The notes beneath the pieces are model-generated. The model saw only the letters and a program-made list of their open reading frames with translations. It did not search any database and was not told where the DNA came from. Source: Micromonospora aurantiaca ATCC 27029 (GTDB lineage: Bacteria > Actinomycetota > Actinomycetes > Mycobacteriales > Micromonosporaceae). Taken from it: DNA of 64,000 nucleotides. Within the stretch, counting starts at the first letter, position 1. The number at the start of each line of letters is the position of its first letter. Made by a program: the position numbers and the translations under genes. The stretch covers positions 1,178,001 to 1,242,000 of the forward strand of contig NC_014391.1 of NCBI RefSeq assembly GCF_000145235.1, in the 5' to 3' direction. Below, in pieces: positions 45,728-58,500 of this stretch.

Positions 45728-48700
45728 GTGGCACGTCGAGTGACGGCCACTGTCCGTTCGTGCCTGGCTGCGGGCGTCGCCGTACTGACGGCGGCCGCGT
45801 TGGCGGGCGTACCGGGAGAACCGGCGGAGTTTCTCGCCGCTGGACCGGACGGCGTGACAGGTGGCGTGGAGAGCCGGACCGATGAGGCGGTGTCCCTTCG
45901 GACCGCCCGCGAGTCCGGCAAGCCGGTGCAGGTCAAGAGCCTCACGTCGGAGACCACCGAGGTCTTCGCCCTACCGGACGGTCAGTTCCGGGCCGAGCTT
46001 TCGGTCGGCGCGAGCCGGATCCGGCGCGGTGACCAGTGGGTTCCGGTCGATCTGACCCTGAGCAAGGGCGCGGACGGGCGGATTGCCGCCGTCGCCCACC
46101 CGTTCGATCTGGTCGTCTCCGGCGCGCAACCGAGCGGGACGCAGGAGCTGGCAGTCCTCGGCCAGGGAGCCGACCGGCTCGCGGTCGGCTGGGCCGGTCG
46201 GCTGCCCGAGCCGAAGCTGGACGGCGGACGGGCCACCTATGTCGACACGCTGCCCGGGGTGGACCTGATCGTCGAAGCGACCCGCGCCGGGATGGAGGCG
46301 TTCTTCGTCGTCAAGGACCGCAGCGCCGTGAAGCAGGTCGCCCGACTCACGCTGCCGATCACCGGGCCGAACGCCGCCCGGGCGGTCCGCGACGCCGGCG
46401 GCAACACCGCCATCCAGGACACCGCCGGCCGGGTGGTTGCGCGCACTCCCGCACTGCGAATGTGGGACGCGCGGGTCGACGCGCTCGGCAATCCCACCGC
46501 CGAGACGGCGGTTGCATCCACGATCGCCCCTGCCGCCGGGGCCCGTGGAACCGGCCGGCTCGACCTGACGCTGACCCCGGACATGCGCTGGCTGACCGAC
46601 TCCGAGCGGGAGTATCCGATCGTCATCGACCCGACGATCAACCCGCTGTACACCACCTTCGACACGTTCATCCAGGCCGGCGACACGGTCAACCGGGGCG
46701 GCACCGACGACCTCCGGCTCGGTCGGCTCGGTCCGACCGGGCCCGTCACCCGGTCCTTGCTGCGCTGGGACACCGCGGCCCTCGTCGGCAAGCAGATCAC
46801 CTCTGCCACCGTCTCGTTCTGGAACTGGTGGTCGCCCCTGTGCGAGGGCCGGTCGTGGGAGCTCTGGACCGTGGGGACCGTGGCCGACGACATGATCTGG
46901 GATACCCAGCCGGCATGGAACAACCAGGAGGCGACCACCCTGGCGACTGCCGGCTACGACGCCAGTTGCAACGACGCCTGGGTCGGGATCAGCGGTACCA
47001 AGTTCTTCCAGCGCGCGGCGAACGCCGGTGACACCCGCGCCGACATGGGCCTACGGGCCACCGACGAAACCGATTCGAAGTCCTTCAAGCAGTTCCGCTC
47101 CCGCAACGCGACCGCCAGTGCCGAGGTGCCCAAGGCCAGCGTCACCTACAACTCGTGGCCGACCGTGACGGCCCGGTCGACCGTCCCTGCCACCACGTGC
47201 GCGACCGGGTCGGGTCGTCCGCTCGTCAACACCCTCACGCCGCAGCTCAAAGCAACAGTCACCGATGGTGACGGCACCGCGATGACTGTCACCTTCGAGT
47301 GGTGGGCGATGAACGCCGACGGGCCGATCGGTGCGGCGAGCCTCAGCGGCGTCGCCTCCGGGGCTACCGCCGCCGCGACCGTGCCGGCCGGGGCCTTCGT
47401 CGACGGCGGCATCTACCGCTGGCGGGTGAAGGCCGCGGACGGGGTCAGCGGCAGCGACATCTGGTCGTCGTTCTGTGAGATGCAGGTGTACACCACGGCC
47501 ACTCCGGTCACCGGTTGCACCGGCGGAACGGACAGCGACTTCAACGGCGACGGCGTCGCCGACATCGCGATCGCCGACCCGGAGGCCACTGTCAACGGCC
47601 AGATCCGTGCCGGCCGCATCAACGTCACGTACGGCGGCGGCACGACGGTGCACACCCTGCACGAGGGTGGGGCCAACATGCCCGGTGCAGCCGAGGCGGG
47701 TGACCGCTTCGGCACGTCGATCGCCGCGTACGACGCCAACAACGACGGGTGCACCGACCTGGCGGTCGGCGTGCCGAACCAGGCCGTCAGCGGCCAGGCC
47801 CAGGCCGGTGTCGTGTACGTACTGCTCGGATCACCCGCCGGCCTCGCGCAGGGCCCGCCCGCCGTCTCGTACCACCAGGACAGCGCCAACGTCCCCGACG
47901 CGGCCGAGGCGTACGACTGGTTCGGCTACGCCGTGGCCGGCAGCCGGACGGCCAGCGGTGAGCCGTACCTCGTCATCGGCGCGCCCGGTGAAGGGCTGGC
48001 CAACCCGGTCACCGGGATCGTGCATTACATGCGCGGCACCGTGAACGTGGCGATGTCCCAGGGCAGCGGCATCCCGGGCGCGGCCGAGATCGACGACCGG
48101 ACGGGCTATGCGGTGGCCGCCTCCACCCACCACTGGGCGGTCGGTTCCCCGGGCGAGGCGATCGGCACCGAGGCCTTCGCCGGAGCGGTGAACGTCTTCA
48201 GCCACACGCTGAGCAACGGGCTGCCGACCCTCGCCGCCGGCCTGGAGCAGAACGTCGCCAACGTCTCGAACGACGCCGAGGCCAACGACAACTTCGGCAA
48301 GTCGATCTCGATCGCGCCGTACCGTCCCGTCGGTGCTCCCGCCGGCCAGGCCGACTCGCTGGTCGTTGTCGGTGTGCCGGGTGAGGACCTGGTCGTCGCG
48401 GCCACCAACACCCCGGCGCCGGACGCCGGGCTGGTGCACCGGTTCCACGTCACGGCCGCGAACACCTTCACCGAACTGCCCGCGATCACGTACGCCTCGG
48501 AGGACGGCGACTACCTCGGCGAGAAGGTCGTGGTGGTGAACACCGCGCCGGGCAGCGAGGGCACCAACGCGACGATGTTCGTCGCGATCGGCGTGCCGGG
48601 TGAGGACGCGGGCACGTCGGTGGCCGACTCCGGACGGGTACGTGTCTTCCCGGCGCTGGCCAATCCGATCGGCACCCCGACCACGCTGCACCGGGAATCG

Positions 48701-48922
48701 GGCGGCATGCCGGGGACGGCCGGCGCCCAGGAGCTGGTCGGCACCTCGCTCTCGGCCACCTCGCAGCGGCTCTATGTCGGCACCCCCTACGGTGCCGACG
48801 CCGTCTACGGGTTCACCTGGTCCGACCTGAGCGCGGGCAACACGGTTCCGAGCGTCACCTGGCAGCCGGGACAGGGCGGTCTCCCCACCGGGCACAGCGC
48901 GTTCGGGGCGGCGATCAGCTGA
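45728..48922 (+). CDS. Secreted DNRLRE / FG-GAP repeat protein of the Rhs toxin locus
   Basis: A 1064-residue exported protein. The signal peptide (CLAAGVAVLTAAALAGVPG) is followed by a beta-rich N-terminal region also seen in the next gene (residues about 60-300), a DNRLRE-type domain (about 306-480, TFDTFIQAGDTVNRGGTDDL) and, from about 604, seven FG-GAP integrin-like repeats including DFNGDGVADIAIADPE, YLVIGAPGEG and LVVVGVPGEDL, forming a probable seven-bladed propeller with Ca2+-like DxNxDG loops. GTG start with GGGGAG upstream. TGATG coupling to the next gene suggests joint production. Confidence 0.85.
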   Translation: MARRVTATVRSCLAAGVAVLTAAALAGVPGEPAEFLAAGPDGVTGGVESRTDEAVSLRTARESGKPVQVKSLTSETTEVFALPDGQFRAELSVGASRIRRGDQWVPVDLTLSKGADGRIAAVAHPFDLVVSGAQPSGTQELAVLGQGADRLAVGWAGRLPEPKLDGGRATYVDTLPGVDLIVEATRAGMEAFFVVKDRSAVKQVARLTLPITGPNAARAVRDAGGNTAIQDTAGRVVARTPALRMWDARVDALGNPTAETAVASTIAPAAGARGTGRLDLTLTPDMRWLTDSEREYPIVIDPTINPLYTTFDTFIQAGDTVNRGGTDDLRLGRLGPTGPVTRSLLRWDTAALVGKQITSATVSFWNWWSPLCEGRSWELWTVGTVADDMIWDTQPAWNNQEATTLATAGYDASCNDAWVGISGTKFFQRAANAGDTRADMGLRATDETDSKSFKQFRSRNATASAEVPKASVTYNSWPTVTARSTVPATTCATGSGRPLVNTLTPQLKATVTDGDGTAMTVTFEWWAMNADGPIGAASLSGVASGATAAATVPAGAFVDGGIYRWRVKAADGVSGSDIWSSFCEMQVYTTATPVTGCTGGTDSDFNGDGVADIAIADPEATVNGQIRAGRINVTYGGGTTVHTLHEGGANMPGAAEAGDRFGTSIAAYDANNDGCTDLAVGVPNQAVSGQAQAGVVYVLLGSPAGLAQGPPAVSYHQDSANVPDAAEAYDWFGYAVAGSRTASGEPYLVIGAPGEGLANPVTGIVHYMRGTVNVAMSQGSGIPGAAEIDDRTGYAVAASTHHWAVGSPGEAIGTEAFAGAVNVFSHTLSNGLPTLAAGLEQNVANVSNDAEANDNFGKSISIAPYRPVGAPAGQADSLVVVGVPGEDLVVAATNTPAPDAGLVHRFHVTAANTFTELPAITYASEDGDYLGEKVVVVNTAPGSEGTNATMFVAIGVPGEDAGTSVADSGRVRVFPALANPIGTPTTLHRESGGMPGTAGAQELVGTSLSATSQRLYVGTPYGADAVYGFTWSDLSAGNTVPSVTWQPGQGGLPTGHSAFGAAIS

Positions 48923-51900
48923 TGAAGACCATCGACATGAGCAGTTATCCAGCGGGGGAGGACCAGAGGGTGGCCCGTCGTACGAGAAAACGGGGCCGGG
49001 TGTTCACGCTCGGCCTCACGCTCGGCCTCGCCGGCCTGATGTCCACTGCGGTGTTCGTCCAGCCGCCGGAGCCGGCGCCGCGCACCGCCGCGGCCTCGGA
49101 GGACCTCGTCCGGGACACCGAGGTCGAGGCGCTGGTGGCCGCCAGGGCACTCAACCAGCCGGTCGAGGTGCTGGCGCACCGCACGGAGTACCGCGACGTC
49201 TTCGCGCAGCCGGACGGCACGCTCATCGCCAACGGCCACACGCAGCCGGTGCGGGTCACCCAGGGGGACGCCTGGGTGCCCGCGGACTCGACCCTTGTGG
49301 TTCAGCCCGACGGCTCGTACGCCCCGGCGGCCGCGCTGCTCGGCATGCAGCTCTCCCAGGGCGGCACCGCACCGCTGATGGTGGTCACCCGGGACCAGAA
49401 GAGCATGACCCTGACCTGGCCGCACGGGCCGCTTCCCGCTCCCGTGATCGAGGAGAGCAAGGCGACCTACCCGAACGTGTTCCAGGATGTCGACCTGGTC
49501 ACGAACGTCACCGTCGAGGGCTTCTCGCACGTACTGGTGGTCAAGACGCCGGAGGCGGCCGATCTGCCGGAGCTCCAGAATCTCCGGCTCGGGGTCGCCG
49601 CGGTGGGTCTGACCATCGAGGAGACGGCCGAGGGTGGCGTGGTCGCCCTGGACCCGGTCACCGACAACCCGGTCCTGGAGGCGGACGCGCCGACCATGTG
49701 GGACAGCGGAAGCCAGGAGGGGGGCGATGCGGCCGCGGCGCGGTCGCTGGACACCTCGTCGACCGACCCGGGCGCGGCCTCGGCCGAGGGACCGGGCGAC
49801 ACGTCGGAGGTGGCTCCGGTCGGCCTCGACTACTCGGACAACACCCTCACCCTCACCCCGGACCGGTCCATGCTGACCGATCCGGAGGCCTCGTTCCCGC
49901 TGTACATCGACCCGGTCTGGCAGAGCAGCACCAACAGCGCCTGGGCGATGGTGGACAGCGGCTATCCCAACGAGGAGTACTGGAAGTTCGACGGCAAGCG
50001 GCACGAACGGATCGGCCTCTGCCCCAGTTCCTGTAACAACTCGAAGGTCAAGCGCCTGTTCTACCGGCTCGCCACGCCGTACTCGGGCAAGACGATCCTG
50101 GAGGCCACCTTCCGGGTCACCCTGCAGCACGTCTACAACTCGACCGCCCGGGCGGCGGCGCTCTACCTGATGCCGGCCGGGATCACCTCCTCCACCAACT
50201 GGAGCAACCAGCCCGGCGGCTCGGGCTGGTCCGGAGCGACGCACCTCGCCACCAGCTCACCGACCAAGACGCAGGCCACCTGTACCTCCACCAACCAGAA
50301 CACGGAGTGGAACGCGAAGGCCGCGGTGCAGCAGGCGGTGACCAAGGGCTGGAGCAACGTGACCCTCGGCCTGCGGTCGGTCAGTGAGAGCGACTCGACG
50401 CACACCAAGCGGTTCTGCGACAACGGCGTCCTCTCGGTCCGCTACAACCGGGCGCCGGTGATCGCCAACCTCAACGAATTCACCATGTCCCCCGGCGGGC
50501 AGTGTGTCTACGGCTCCGGCGCGCCCTACGTGGACGTGCCGCCGCGGCTGAACGCGGTGCTGCGGGACCCGGACCACTCCTCGGCCCACACCGAGCAGAT
50601 CAAGGCCGAGTTCAAGGTGACCTGGACGCCGGCCGGCGGGACGCTGCAGACGCGCTCGTACACCACTCCGCTGAAGGCCAGCGGATCGGTCTTCTCGTAC
50701 ACGGTCCCGAGTGACATCGCGCAGAACGTCCCCATCTCCTGGGAGGTACGGGCCAGCGACAACACCAGCTGGGGTCCGTGGAGCAGTGAGGGCTCGCGCA
50801 ACGTCTGTCAGTTCCTCTACGACAAGACCAGCCCCAGCGCGCCCGACGTCGACTCCGCGGTGTACCTGCCGCAGGACGCGGCCGACAACGGGACGGCGAG
50901 CGCGTCGAACTGCATCGAGAGCGACGAGTGGCTGGGTTCGATCGGTGTACCCGGCAACTTCGTCTTCGACTCCGCCGCCACGGACGTGGTGGAGTACCGG
51001 TACGGCTTCAACACCAACCCGGCGCCGGGCGTGAACGTGCTTCGGCCCACCACCGACGGCGGGCCGGTCACCCTGCCGAACTGGTACCCGGACAAGGAGG
51101 GCCCGCGGACGATCAACGTCCAGGCCGTCGACCGGGCCGGCCGGTCGAGCAGCATCGCCTCGTGCACGTTCCGGGTGGGCAAGCGACCGCCGACCGCCCA
51201 GTGGTCGCTCGGCGAGGTCGCGGGCGAGGACGGTGCCGGCGACGGGCTCGGTGACAACGACGCGACGGCCGGAAGCGGCGTCACGTTCGGGGTCGAGGGT
51301 CCGGGTGGGACGTCCGACACGGCCGCCCGGTTCGACGGGACGGCCGACGCCCACCTCACGACCAGCAAGCCGGTCCTGACCGACACGTCGGCGAGCTTCG
51401 CCGTGACCGGCTGGTTCAAGATCGACGATGCCGGCCGCCGGCAGGTGGCGGTCAGCCAGGACGGCACCGGTGAGCCCGGGTTCGCGCTGGGGGTCGAGGG
51501 GGGAACCTGGTTCTTCCGGATGCCGGTCAACGACGTCAACTCACTGGGCCGCTGGCAGGTGGACGGTGCGGCGGCCACCACGGGTTGGACGTACGTGTCC
51601 GCCATCTTCGACGGTGCGAAGAAGGAGATGTCGCTCCAGGTCGGGAACAACGCCCCGCGCGTCGCCCAGCGCAGGTCGCTGACCAAGTCGCGCGGTCCGC
51701 TCCAGATCGGCCGTGTGCTCACCAAGAGCGGTTACGCCGACAACTGGGGAGGGGCGATGGCGGACGTCTCGGTCTTCGACCGGCTGATCATCGCCGACGA
51801 GGTCACCGGTCTGCAGAAGACCGCCCCGAGCCGTAAGGCGTACTGGCGGTTGAACGCGGAGACCAGCAAGGTCAGCCCCGAGGAGCGCGGTGGAGCGGGA

Positions 51901-52500
51901 CTCACCCTGGGCACCGGTGCGACCATCTTCAAGCACCCGGTCCTGTCCCTGCTCGGCGGTGGTCACCTCGCGCTGACCGGTAACGCGGACAGCTATGCCA
52001 GCACATCGACCAACGCGGACATGGCGGGCAGTTTCTCGATCAGCGCCCGGGTCAAGCTGACCAGCAACTGTGCCGGTACCCCGATGACCGTCTTCTCGCA
52101 GAAGGGCACCAACGGCAGCTCGGTCGTCGTTCGCTGCAACAACGCCGGGCAATGGGAGCTGGCGATGGCGAGCACCGACACGGTGGCGCCGGAGTGGACC
52201 ACGAAGGCCACCGACGAGGCGCCGAAGCTGGTCGGCAAGGGTGACCATCTGACCCTCGTCTACAACGGCTACGCCCGCGAAGTGACCCTGTACGTCAACG
52301 GGTCATTCACCGAGGCGATCCAGCTGGTGTCGCCGTTCGTCGCCACCGGCGGGGTGCAACTGGGTCGCGCCTGGCTCGACGGCGCCTTCAAGGAGCACCT
52401 GTCCGGCGCCGTCGACGACGTCCGGGTCTACGACGGTGTCGCCGACAAGGTCCTGATCGAGAAGCTCAACGTCCAGGTCCGCGAACAACTCTCGCTCTGA
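48922..52500 (+). CDS. Secreted double-LamG protein of the Rhs toxin locus
   Basis: A 1192-residue exported protein. A 60-residue leader has a hydrophobic helix (VFTLGLTLGLAGLMSTAVFV). The N-terminal third resembles the preceding gene's N-terminal and DNRLRE regions (SFPLYIDPVWQSS). Fibronectin/Ig-like beta modules follow (about 515-740), then two concanavalin-like LamG domains (about 757-970 and 972-1183; WFKIDDAGRRQVAVSQDG and DVRVYDGVADK). It probably binds sugars or surfaces. Start coupled by TGATG; a strong hairpin follows the stop. Confidence 0.85.
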   Translation: MKTIDMSSYPAGEDQRVARRTRKRGRVFTLGLTLGLAGLMSTAVFVQPPEPAPRTAAASEDLVRDTEVEALVAARALNQPVEVLAHRTEYRDVFAQPDGTLIANGHTQPVRVTQGDAWVPADSTLVVQPDGSYAPAAALLGMQLSQGGTAPLMVVTRDQKSMTLTWPHGPLPAPVIEESKATYPNVFQDVDLVTNVTVEGFSHVLVVKTPEAADLPELQNLRLGVAAVGLTIEETAEGGVVALDPVTDNPVLEADAPTMWDSGSQEGGDAAAARSLDTSSTDPGAASAEGPGDTSEVAPVGLDYSDNTLTLTPDRSMLTDPEASFPLYIDPVWQSSTNSAWAMVDSGYPNEEYWKFDGKRHERIGLCPSSCNNSKVKRLFYRLATPYSGKTILEATFRVTLQHVYNSTARAAALYLMPAGITSSTNWSNQPGGSGWSGATHLATSSPTKTQATCTSTNQNTEWNAKAAVQQAVTKGWSNVTLGLRSVSESDSTHTKRFCDNGVLSVRYNRAPVIANLNEFTMSPGGQCVYGSGAPYVDVPPRLNAVLRDPDHSSAHTEQIKAEFKVTWTPAGGTLQTRSYTTPLKASGSVFSYTVPSDIAQNVPISWEVRASDNTSWGPWSSEGSRNVCQFLYDKTSPSAPDVDSAVYLPQDAADNGTASASNCIESDEWLGSIGVPGNFVFDSAATDVVEYRYGFNTNPAPGVNVLRPTTDGGPVTLPNWYPDKEGPRTINVQAVDRAGRSSSIASCTFRVGKRPPTAQWSLGEVAGEDGAGDGLGDNDATAGSGVTFGVEGPGGTSDTAARFDGTADAHLTTSKPVLTDTSASFAVTGWFKIDDAGRRQVAVSQDGTGEPGFALGVEGGTWFFRMPVNDVNSLGRWQVDGAAATTGWTYVSAIFDGAKKEMSLQVGNNAPRVAQRRSLTKSRGPLQIGRVLTKSGYADNWGGAMADVSVFDRLIIADEVTGLQKTAPSRKAYWRLNAETSKVSPEERGGAGLTLGTGATIFKHPVLSLLGGGHLALTGNADSYASTSTNADMAGSFSISARVKLTSNCAGTPMTVFSQKGTNGSSVVVRCNNAGQWELAMASTDTVAPEWTTKATDEAPKLVGKGDHLTLVYNGYAREVTLYVNGSFTEAIQLVSPFVATGGVQLGRAWLDGAFKEHLSGAVDDVRVYDGVADKVLIEKLNVQVREQLSL

Positions 52501-52510
52501 CGTGACAGGC

Positions 52511-52542
52511 GGTGGGTCCGCCCGCTCCCGGGCGGGCCCACC
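52511..52542 (+). terminator. Hairpin between the LamG and Rhs genes
   Basis: A 14-bp stem (GGTGGGTCCGCCCG/CGGGCGGGCCCACC, one T:G pair) with a CTCC loop. It may terminate or attenuate transcription between the partner proteins and the Rhs gene. Confidence 0.6.
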
Positions 52543-52590
52543 GGCACGCGAGACCTTTCCCGTTCTTCTCCCGTAACCCCTGGAGGGGTG

Positions 52591-55500
52591 ATGTTCTCCC
52601 GACTCCTGGTCCGGTCCGGCGGGTTCGTCCGCCACACCGTACGACCGGTTTCCTGGGCGATGGCCGGTGTCATGGCCGCCGGCTTCATCCAGATCGCGAC
52701 CCCACCCGCCTCGGCCGAGGCGAAGCCGAACCGTCCGTCGACCTCGGACGCGTCCAAGGTCCTGCCCAAGCGCGACCCGCTGCCGGCCAAGCCGAAGGCG
52801 GCCAACCCGGCGGTGGCTGCCGCCTCCACCGCCCCGGCGAAGGTCACCTGGCCCGCCGCCGGCGCCGCGGACATCACCGTGCCGGCGCCCGCGTCGGCCC
52901 GCTCCACCGCCGGCTCTTCGAAGGCCCCGGCGGCCACCGCCAAGATCGGTGGCCTGCCGGTCGCGGTGTCGGCCGCACCCGCCGCCGCGGCCGCCGCGCC
53001 GGACTCGGCCCGTCCGGCGGCCTCCGCTCCCGGCAAGGTACGCATCGAGGTGCTCGACCGGAAGGCCTCGGAGAAGGCCAAGGTCGACGGCCCGATCGTC
53101 CGGCTCGACCGGGCCGACGGTCAGGCCGCCGCCGGGAACGTCCGCCTCGACCTCGGCTACGGCGGGGTCGCCGGTGCGTTCGGTGGCGACTTCGGCGCCC
53201 GGCTGCGGCTGGTCCGCCTGCCGGAGTGCGCGCTGACCACTCCGGAGAAGGCCCAGTGTGCCCCGGTTCCGCTGCCGACGACGAACGACAGCGCCGCCGA
53301 GACGCTCTCCGCCGAGGCGGGCACCGGTGCGCTCTTCGCCATGACCGCCACCGACTCCTCCTCGCAGGGTGACTACGGCGCCACGAAGCTGTCCCCGTCG
53401 TCCAAGTGGTCGGTGGCCCCTTCCACGGGTGGCTTCTCCTGGAGCTACCCGCTGCGGAGCCCGCCGGTGCCGGGTGGTGGTGCGCCGCCGATCGCGCTTG
53501 CCTACTCGTCGCAGTCGGTCGACGGCCGGACCGCGACGACCAACAACCAGGGTTCGTGGATCGGTGAGGGCTTCAACTACGAGCCCGGGCACATCGAGCG
53601 CCGGTACAAGCCCTGCTCGGACGACGGGCACGACCAGTACGCCGACCAGTGCTGGGCGTACGACAACGCGACCATCCTGCTCAACGGCAAGTCGACGGAA
53701 CTGGTCAAGACCGGTGACACCTGGCGGTTCGGGACCGACGACGGCTCGAAGGTCGAGCGGCTCACCGGCGCGGTGAACGGTGACAACGACGGCGAGTACT
53801 GGCGGGTCACCACCACCGACGGCACCCAGTACCACTTCGGCCTGAACCGGCTTCCCGGCTGGACCTCCGGCAAGGAGGAGACCGGCTCGACCTGGACCGT
53901 GCCGATCTACGGCGACGACTCGGGCGAGCCCTGCTACAACGCGACGTTCACGTCGGCCTACTGCGACCAGGCGTGGCGCTGGAGCCTCGACTACGTCAAG
54001 GACCGCTACGGCAACGTCACCTCGTACTTCTACGAGAAGGAGATCAACTACTACGCCCGGGGCAAGAAGACCGACGTCAACGGTGTCCCGTACGTCCGGG
54101 GCGGCTGGCTCAAGCGGGTCGACTACGGCCAGCGGCACGAGGCCGTCTACACGACCAACGCCCCCGCCCGGGTGCGCTTCGAGACCAAGGAACGGTGCCT
54201 GCCGTCCGGCAACGTCGACTGTGACCCGCAGGATCTGAACACCACCACCGCGCCCTACTGGCCGGACGTGCCGTTCGACCGGAACTGCGCCAAGGACACC
54301 AAGTGCAAGCTCGACCAGATCACCCCGACGTTCTGGACCCGGGCACGGTTGACCGGCATCACCACCGAGATCCGCGAGGGCACCGGCTGGACGCCGGTGG
54401 ACAACTGGAAGCTCGACCACCTGCTCACCGACAACGGTGACGGCTCGCGGACCCTCTGGCTCCACAAGATCACCCACACCGGTCTCTACGGGCCGGGCGC
54501 CGACATCGCCATGCCGTCGGTCGAACTGGGCGGCCTGCAGCTGCCCAACCGGATCGACCGCGACGGCGACAACATCGCCCCGCTGGTCCGCTTCCGGCTG
54601 GCGACCGTGTGGACCGACGCCGGTGGTCAGATCGACGTCAACTACGCCACCCCGGACTGCACCAAGAGCACGCTGCCCACGCCGGGCAACAGCACCAGGC
54701 GTTGCTATCCGGTGAAGTGGAACCCGCTCGGCAGCGGCGACCCGATCACCGACTGGTTCCACAAGTACGTGGTCGAGCAGGTCGTCGAGACCGACCGCAC
54801 CGGCGGGGCGCCGGACATGGTGACCCGCTACCAGTACCTGGACGGTGCGGCCTGGCGGCACGCCGACCCGGACGGCATCTCCGACCCGAAGGACCTGACC
54901 TGGAGCGACTGGCGCGGTTACGGCCGCGTGATCGTCACGGCCGGCGACGGTCAGGTCCAGACGACCAAGACGGAGTACCGCTACCTGCGCGGCATGCACG
55001 GCGACAAGGATCCGGACGGCGGCACGGGTACCGTCAGCGTCGCCGACTCCACCGGCGGGAGCCACACCGACCACAACGAGTTCTCCGGCCACCAGTTGGA
55101 GAGCATCGTCTACGACGGCGCCGACGCGGTCAGCAAGAGCATCGCCGTCCCGTGGCGGCACAACACCGCGACGGAGACCCACAGCTGGGGCAGCAAGAAG
55201 GCCTGGTTCATCAACACCACCACCGCCCGGAGCCTGGTCGCCCTGGCCGCCGGCGGGTGGCGGGAGACGAAGCAGACCTCGACCTTCGAGACCAGCTTCG
55301 GCCGGGTGACCGAGACCGAGAACGAGGGTGACGTGGCGGTCACCGGCGACGAGGCCTGCAGCCGGACCACGTACGCCGACAACGCGACCGCCCACCTGTA
55401 CAGCCTGGTGTCACGGGTCGAGTCGGTGTCGGTGGCGTGCTCGGCCACCCCCGACCGCAGCAAGCAGGTCATCTCCGACACCCGGACGCTCTACGACGGC

Positions 55501-58500
55501 AAGGCGTTCGGCGTCGCGCCGACGCTGGGCAACCCGACCCGGACCGAGCGGCTGAAGAGCCACAACGGCACGACGGCCACCTACATCCGCGCCTCGGAGG
55601 GCACGTTCGACGCGTACGGCCGGCCCTTGACCGCCGTCGACGCGCTGGGCCGGGTCACGAAGACCGTGTACACGGACACCAACGGCCTGACCACCAAGGT
55701 CAAGGAGACCAACCCGCTGCAGTTCGTCACCACCACCGACTACGCCCCGGCGTGGGGTGTGCCGGTCGGCCAGGTGGACCAGAACGGCCTCAAGAGCGTC
55801 CTGGAGTACGACGCCCTGGGCCGGCTGGCGAAGGTCTGGATGCCGGACCGGACGGGCGCCAGCGGGCTGGAGCCGAGCATCCGCTACAGCTACCTGGTCC
55901 GCACGGACAAGCCGGTCGCCATCAAGACCGAGCGGCGGCAGAACGACGGCTCCTACAGCGTCGAGTACAAGCTGCACGACGGTCTGCTCCGGCCCCGCCA
56001 GGTGCAGTCGGAGGGCCCGGACGGCACCCGTACGGTCGCCGACACCTTCTACACCGGCACCGGCCAGCTGGCGAAGACGTACGCGACGTACACGGTCGCG
56101 GGCACGCCCACCGACGTGATCTACCCGGCCGTCAACGGTGACGTCAACGGCCAGACGCTGTACGTCTACGACGGCGCGGACCGGGTCACGGCGGAGATCT
56201 TCGCGGTCGCGGGCAACGAGAAGTGGCGCACCACGACCACCTACGGCGGCGACCGGGTTTCGGTCGACCCGCCGGCCGGCGGCACCCCGACGACCTCGAT
56301 CACGAACGCCCTGGGCAAGACCACCGAACTGCGGCAGTACAAGGGCAGCGGTCCTACGGGCGACTTCGACAAGACCGAGTACACCTACACGCACGCCGGG
56401 CAGCTGAAGACGGTCAAGGACCCGGCCGGCAACGTCTGGTCCCACGAGTACGACCAGTTGGGCCGCAAGACGAAGTCGATTGACCCGGACGCCGGCACGT
56501 CGACGTCCGGCTACGACGACCTGGACCGGCTCACCAGCACCACGAACGCCCTCAACCAGACGATCAGCACGAAGTACGACGAGATCGGCCGCAAGATCGC
56601 CGTCTACAAGGGGGCCGCCGACACCGGGGAGCTGCTGAGCAGCTGGACGTACGACCTGGAGATGCTCGGTGAGCTCTCCTCGACGAGCCGCTGGATCGAG
56701 GGACACGAGTACGCCACGTACTTCTCGATCTACGACGAGTTCTACCGGCCGCACGCCACCTACTACTCCGTGCCCGAGCACGCCGGTGCCGAACTGGCCG
56801 GCTTCTACACCTTCGGCACGGAGTACAACCGGGACGGCAGCATCCAGTCGGTGAGCATGTCGGACGGCGGTGGGCTGCCGTTCGAGACGATCGCCTACAC
56901 CTACGACGATCTTGAGCGCCTGACCGCGACGACCGGTGACGCCCCTTACCTGACCGACGTCGAGTACGCCGGCACCGGCGAGGTACTGCAGACCGAGGCT
57001 CGGGTGGGCACCCGGAAGGTCTGGTCGACCTACGAGTACGAGCAGGGCTCCAAGCGGCTCACCCGGCAACGGCTGGACCGCGAGTCGGCCCCGGTCGTGG
57101 ACATCGACGCCCGCTACACGTACGACCAGTCCGGCAACATCCTGCGGATCGCCAACAACCCGTCCGGGACGCAGGACACGCAGTGCTTCACGTACGACTA
57201 CCTGCGCCGGATGGAGCGGGCCTGGACGTCGGCGAGCACCGCGACCGACCCGTGCGCCGGTGGGCCCTCGGTCACCGGGGTGGGCGGCGTGGCCCCTTAC
57301 CACCACGCCTACACCTTCGACGTCACGGGCAACCGCAAGACCGAGGTCCAGTACGGGACCAACGGCACTCCGCTCATCGAGCGCAGCTACACCTATCCGG
57401 CCGCCGGCCAGGCGCAGCCGCACACGCTGAGCCAGATGACGGAGAAGACTCCGCAGGGCGACCGGCTGTACTCGTACGAGTACGACGCGGCCGGCAACAC
57501 GAAGAAGCGGACGAGGGCCGGCGAGGACCAGACCCTGGTCTGGGACGCCGAGGGCAACCTCGAGTCGGTCACCGAAGCCGGCAAGAAGACCAGCTTCCTC
57601 TATGACGTCGACGGCTCCCGGATGCTCCGCAAGGAGCCGGCCTCGACCACGCTCTACCTGCCGGGCATGGAGATCCGGCTGAACCACCAGACCCGGTCCA
57701 CCGACGCCACCCGGTACTACGCGCTTCCGGGCGGGGCGAGCCTGGTCCGCAAGGTGGACGGCCTCCGGTACGTCGCGAACGACCACCACGGCACCGGCCA
57801 GGCAGTCGTGGACCAGAGCGGCGCTGTCACGCATCGGCGGATGACCCCGTACGGCGAGAACCGGGGCGCTTCGCCAGGTCAGTGGCCGACAGAGAAGGGC
57901 TTCGTCAACGGGAACATCGATTCCACGACAGGCCTGGTCAACATCGGCGCGCGGGAGTACGACACGATCACCGGCCGGTTCATCTCGGTCGACCCGATCA
58001 TCGACGTCAACGACCCGCAGCAGATGAACGGGTACGCGTACGCCAACAACAACCCGATCTCGTTCTCCGACCCGGACGGTCTCAAGGCCTGCTCCGACGA
58101 CGCCTGCGGGCCGGGCGCCGACTACGAGGACATGTACGGCAACTACCACAAGGTCAAGGGCCACAACGACGGTTGCGGTGGTTGCTCGGGCGCGTACGAC
58201 CCGGACGAGCCCACGATCAACGTCCACAACAACCCGCGGGCATCAGCGGAGGAGCGGGCCGCGGCCGCGCGGGCGGCGGCGGAGAAGGAGAGGCAGCGGC
58301 GGATCGCCGCGGCCAAGGCGAAGATGCTCAACGCCGCCAAGGCCCTGGCGAAGATCCTGATGGACGAGTTGGGCATCACCGATGCCCTGGACTGCTTCCT
58401 CAAGGGCGACATGGGCGGCTGCCTGGCCACGGCAGTCAACGTCGCGGGTGCGGCGATCGGTGGTGCGCTGGGCAAACTCGCAGTCAGATACGGCGCTCCA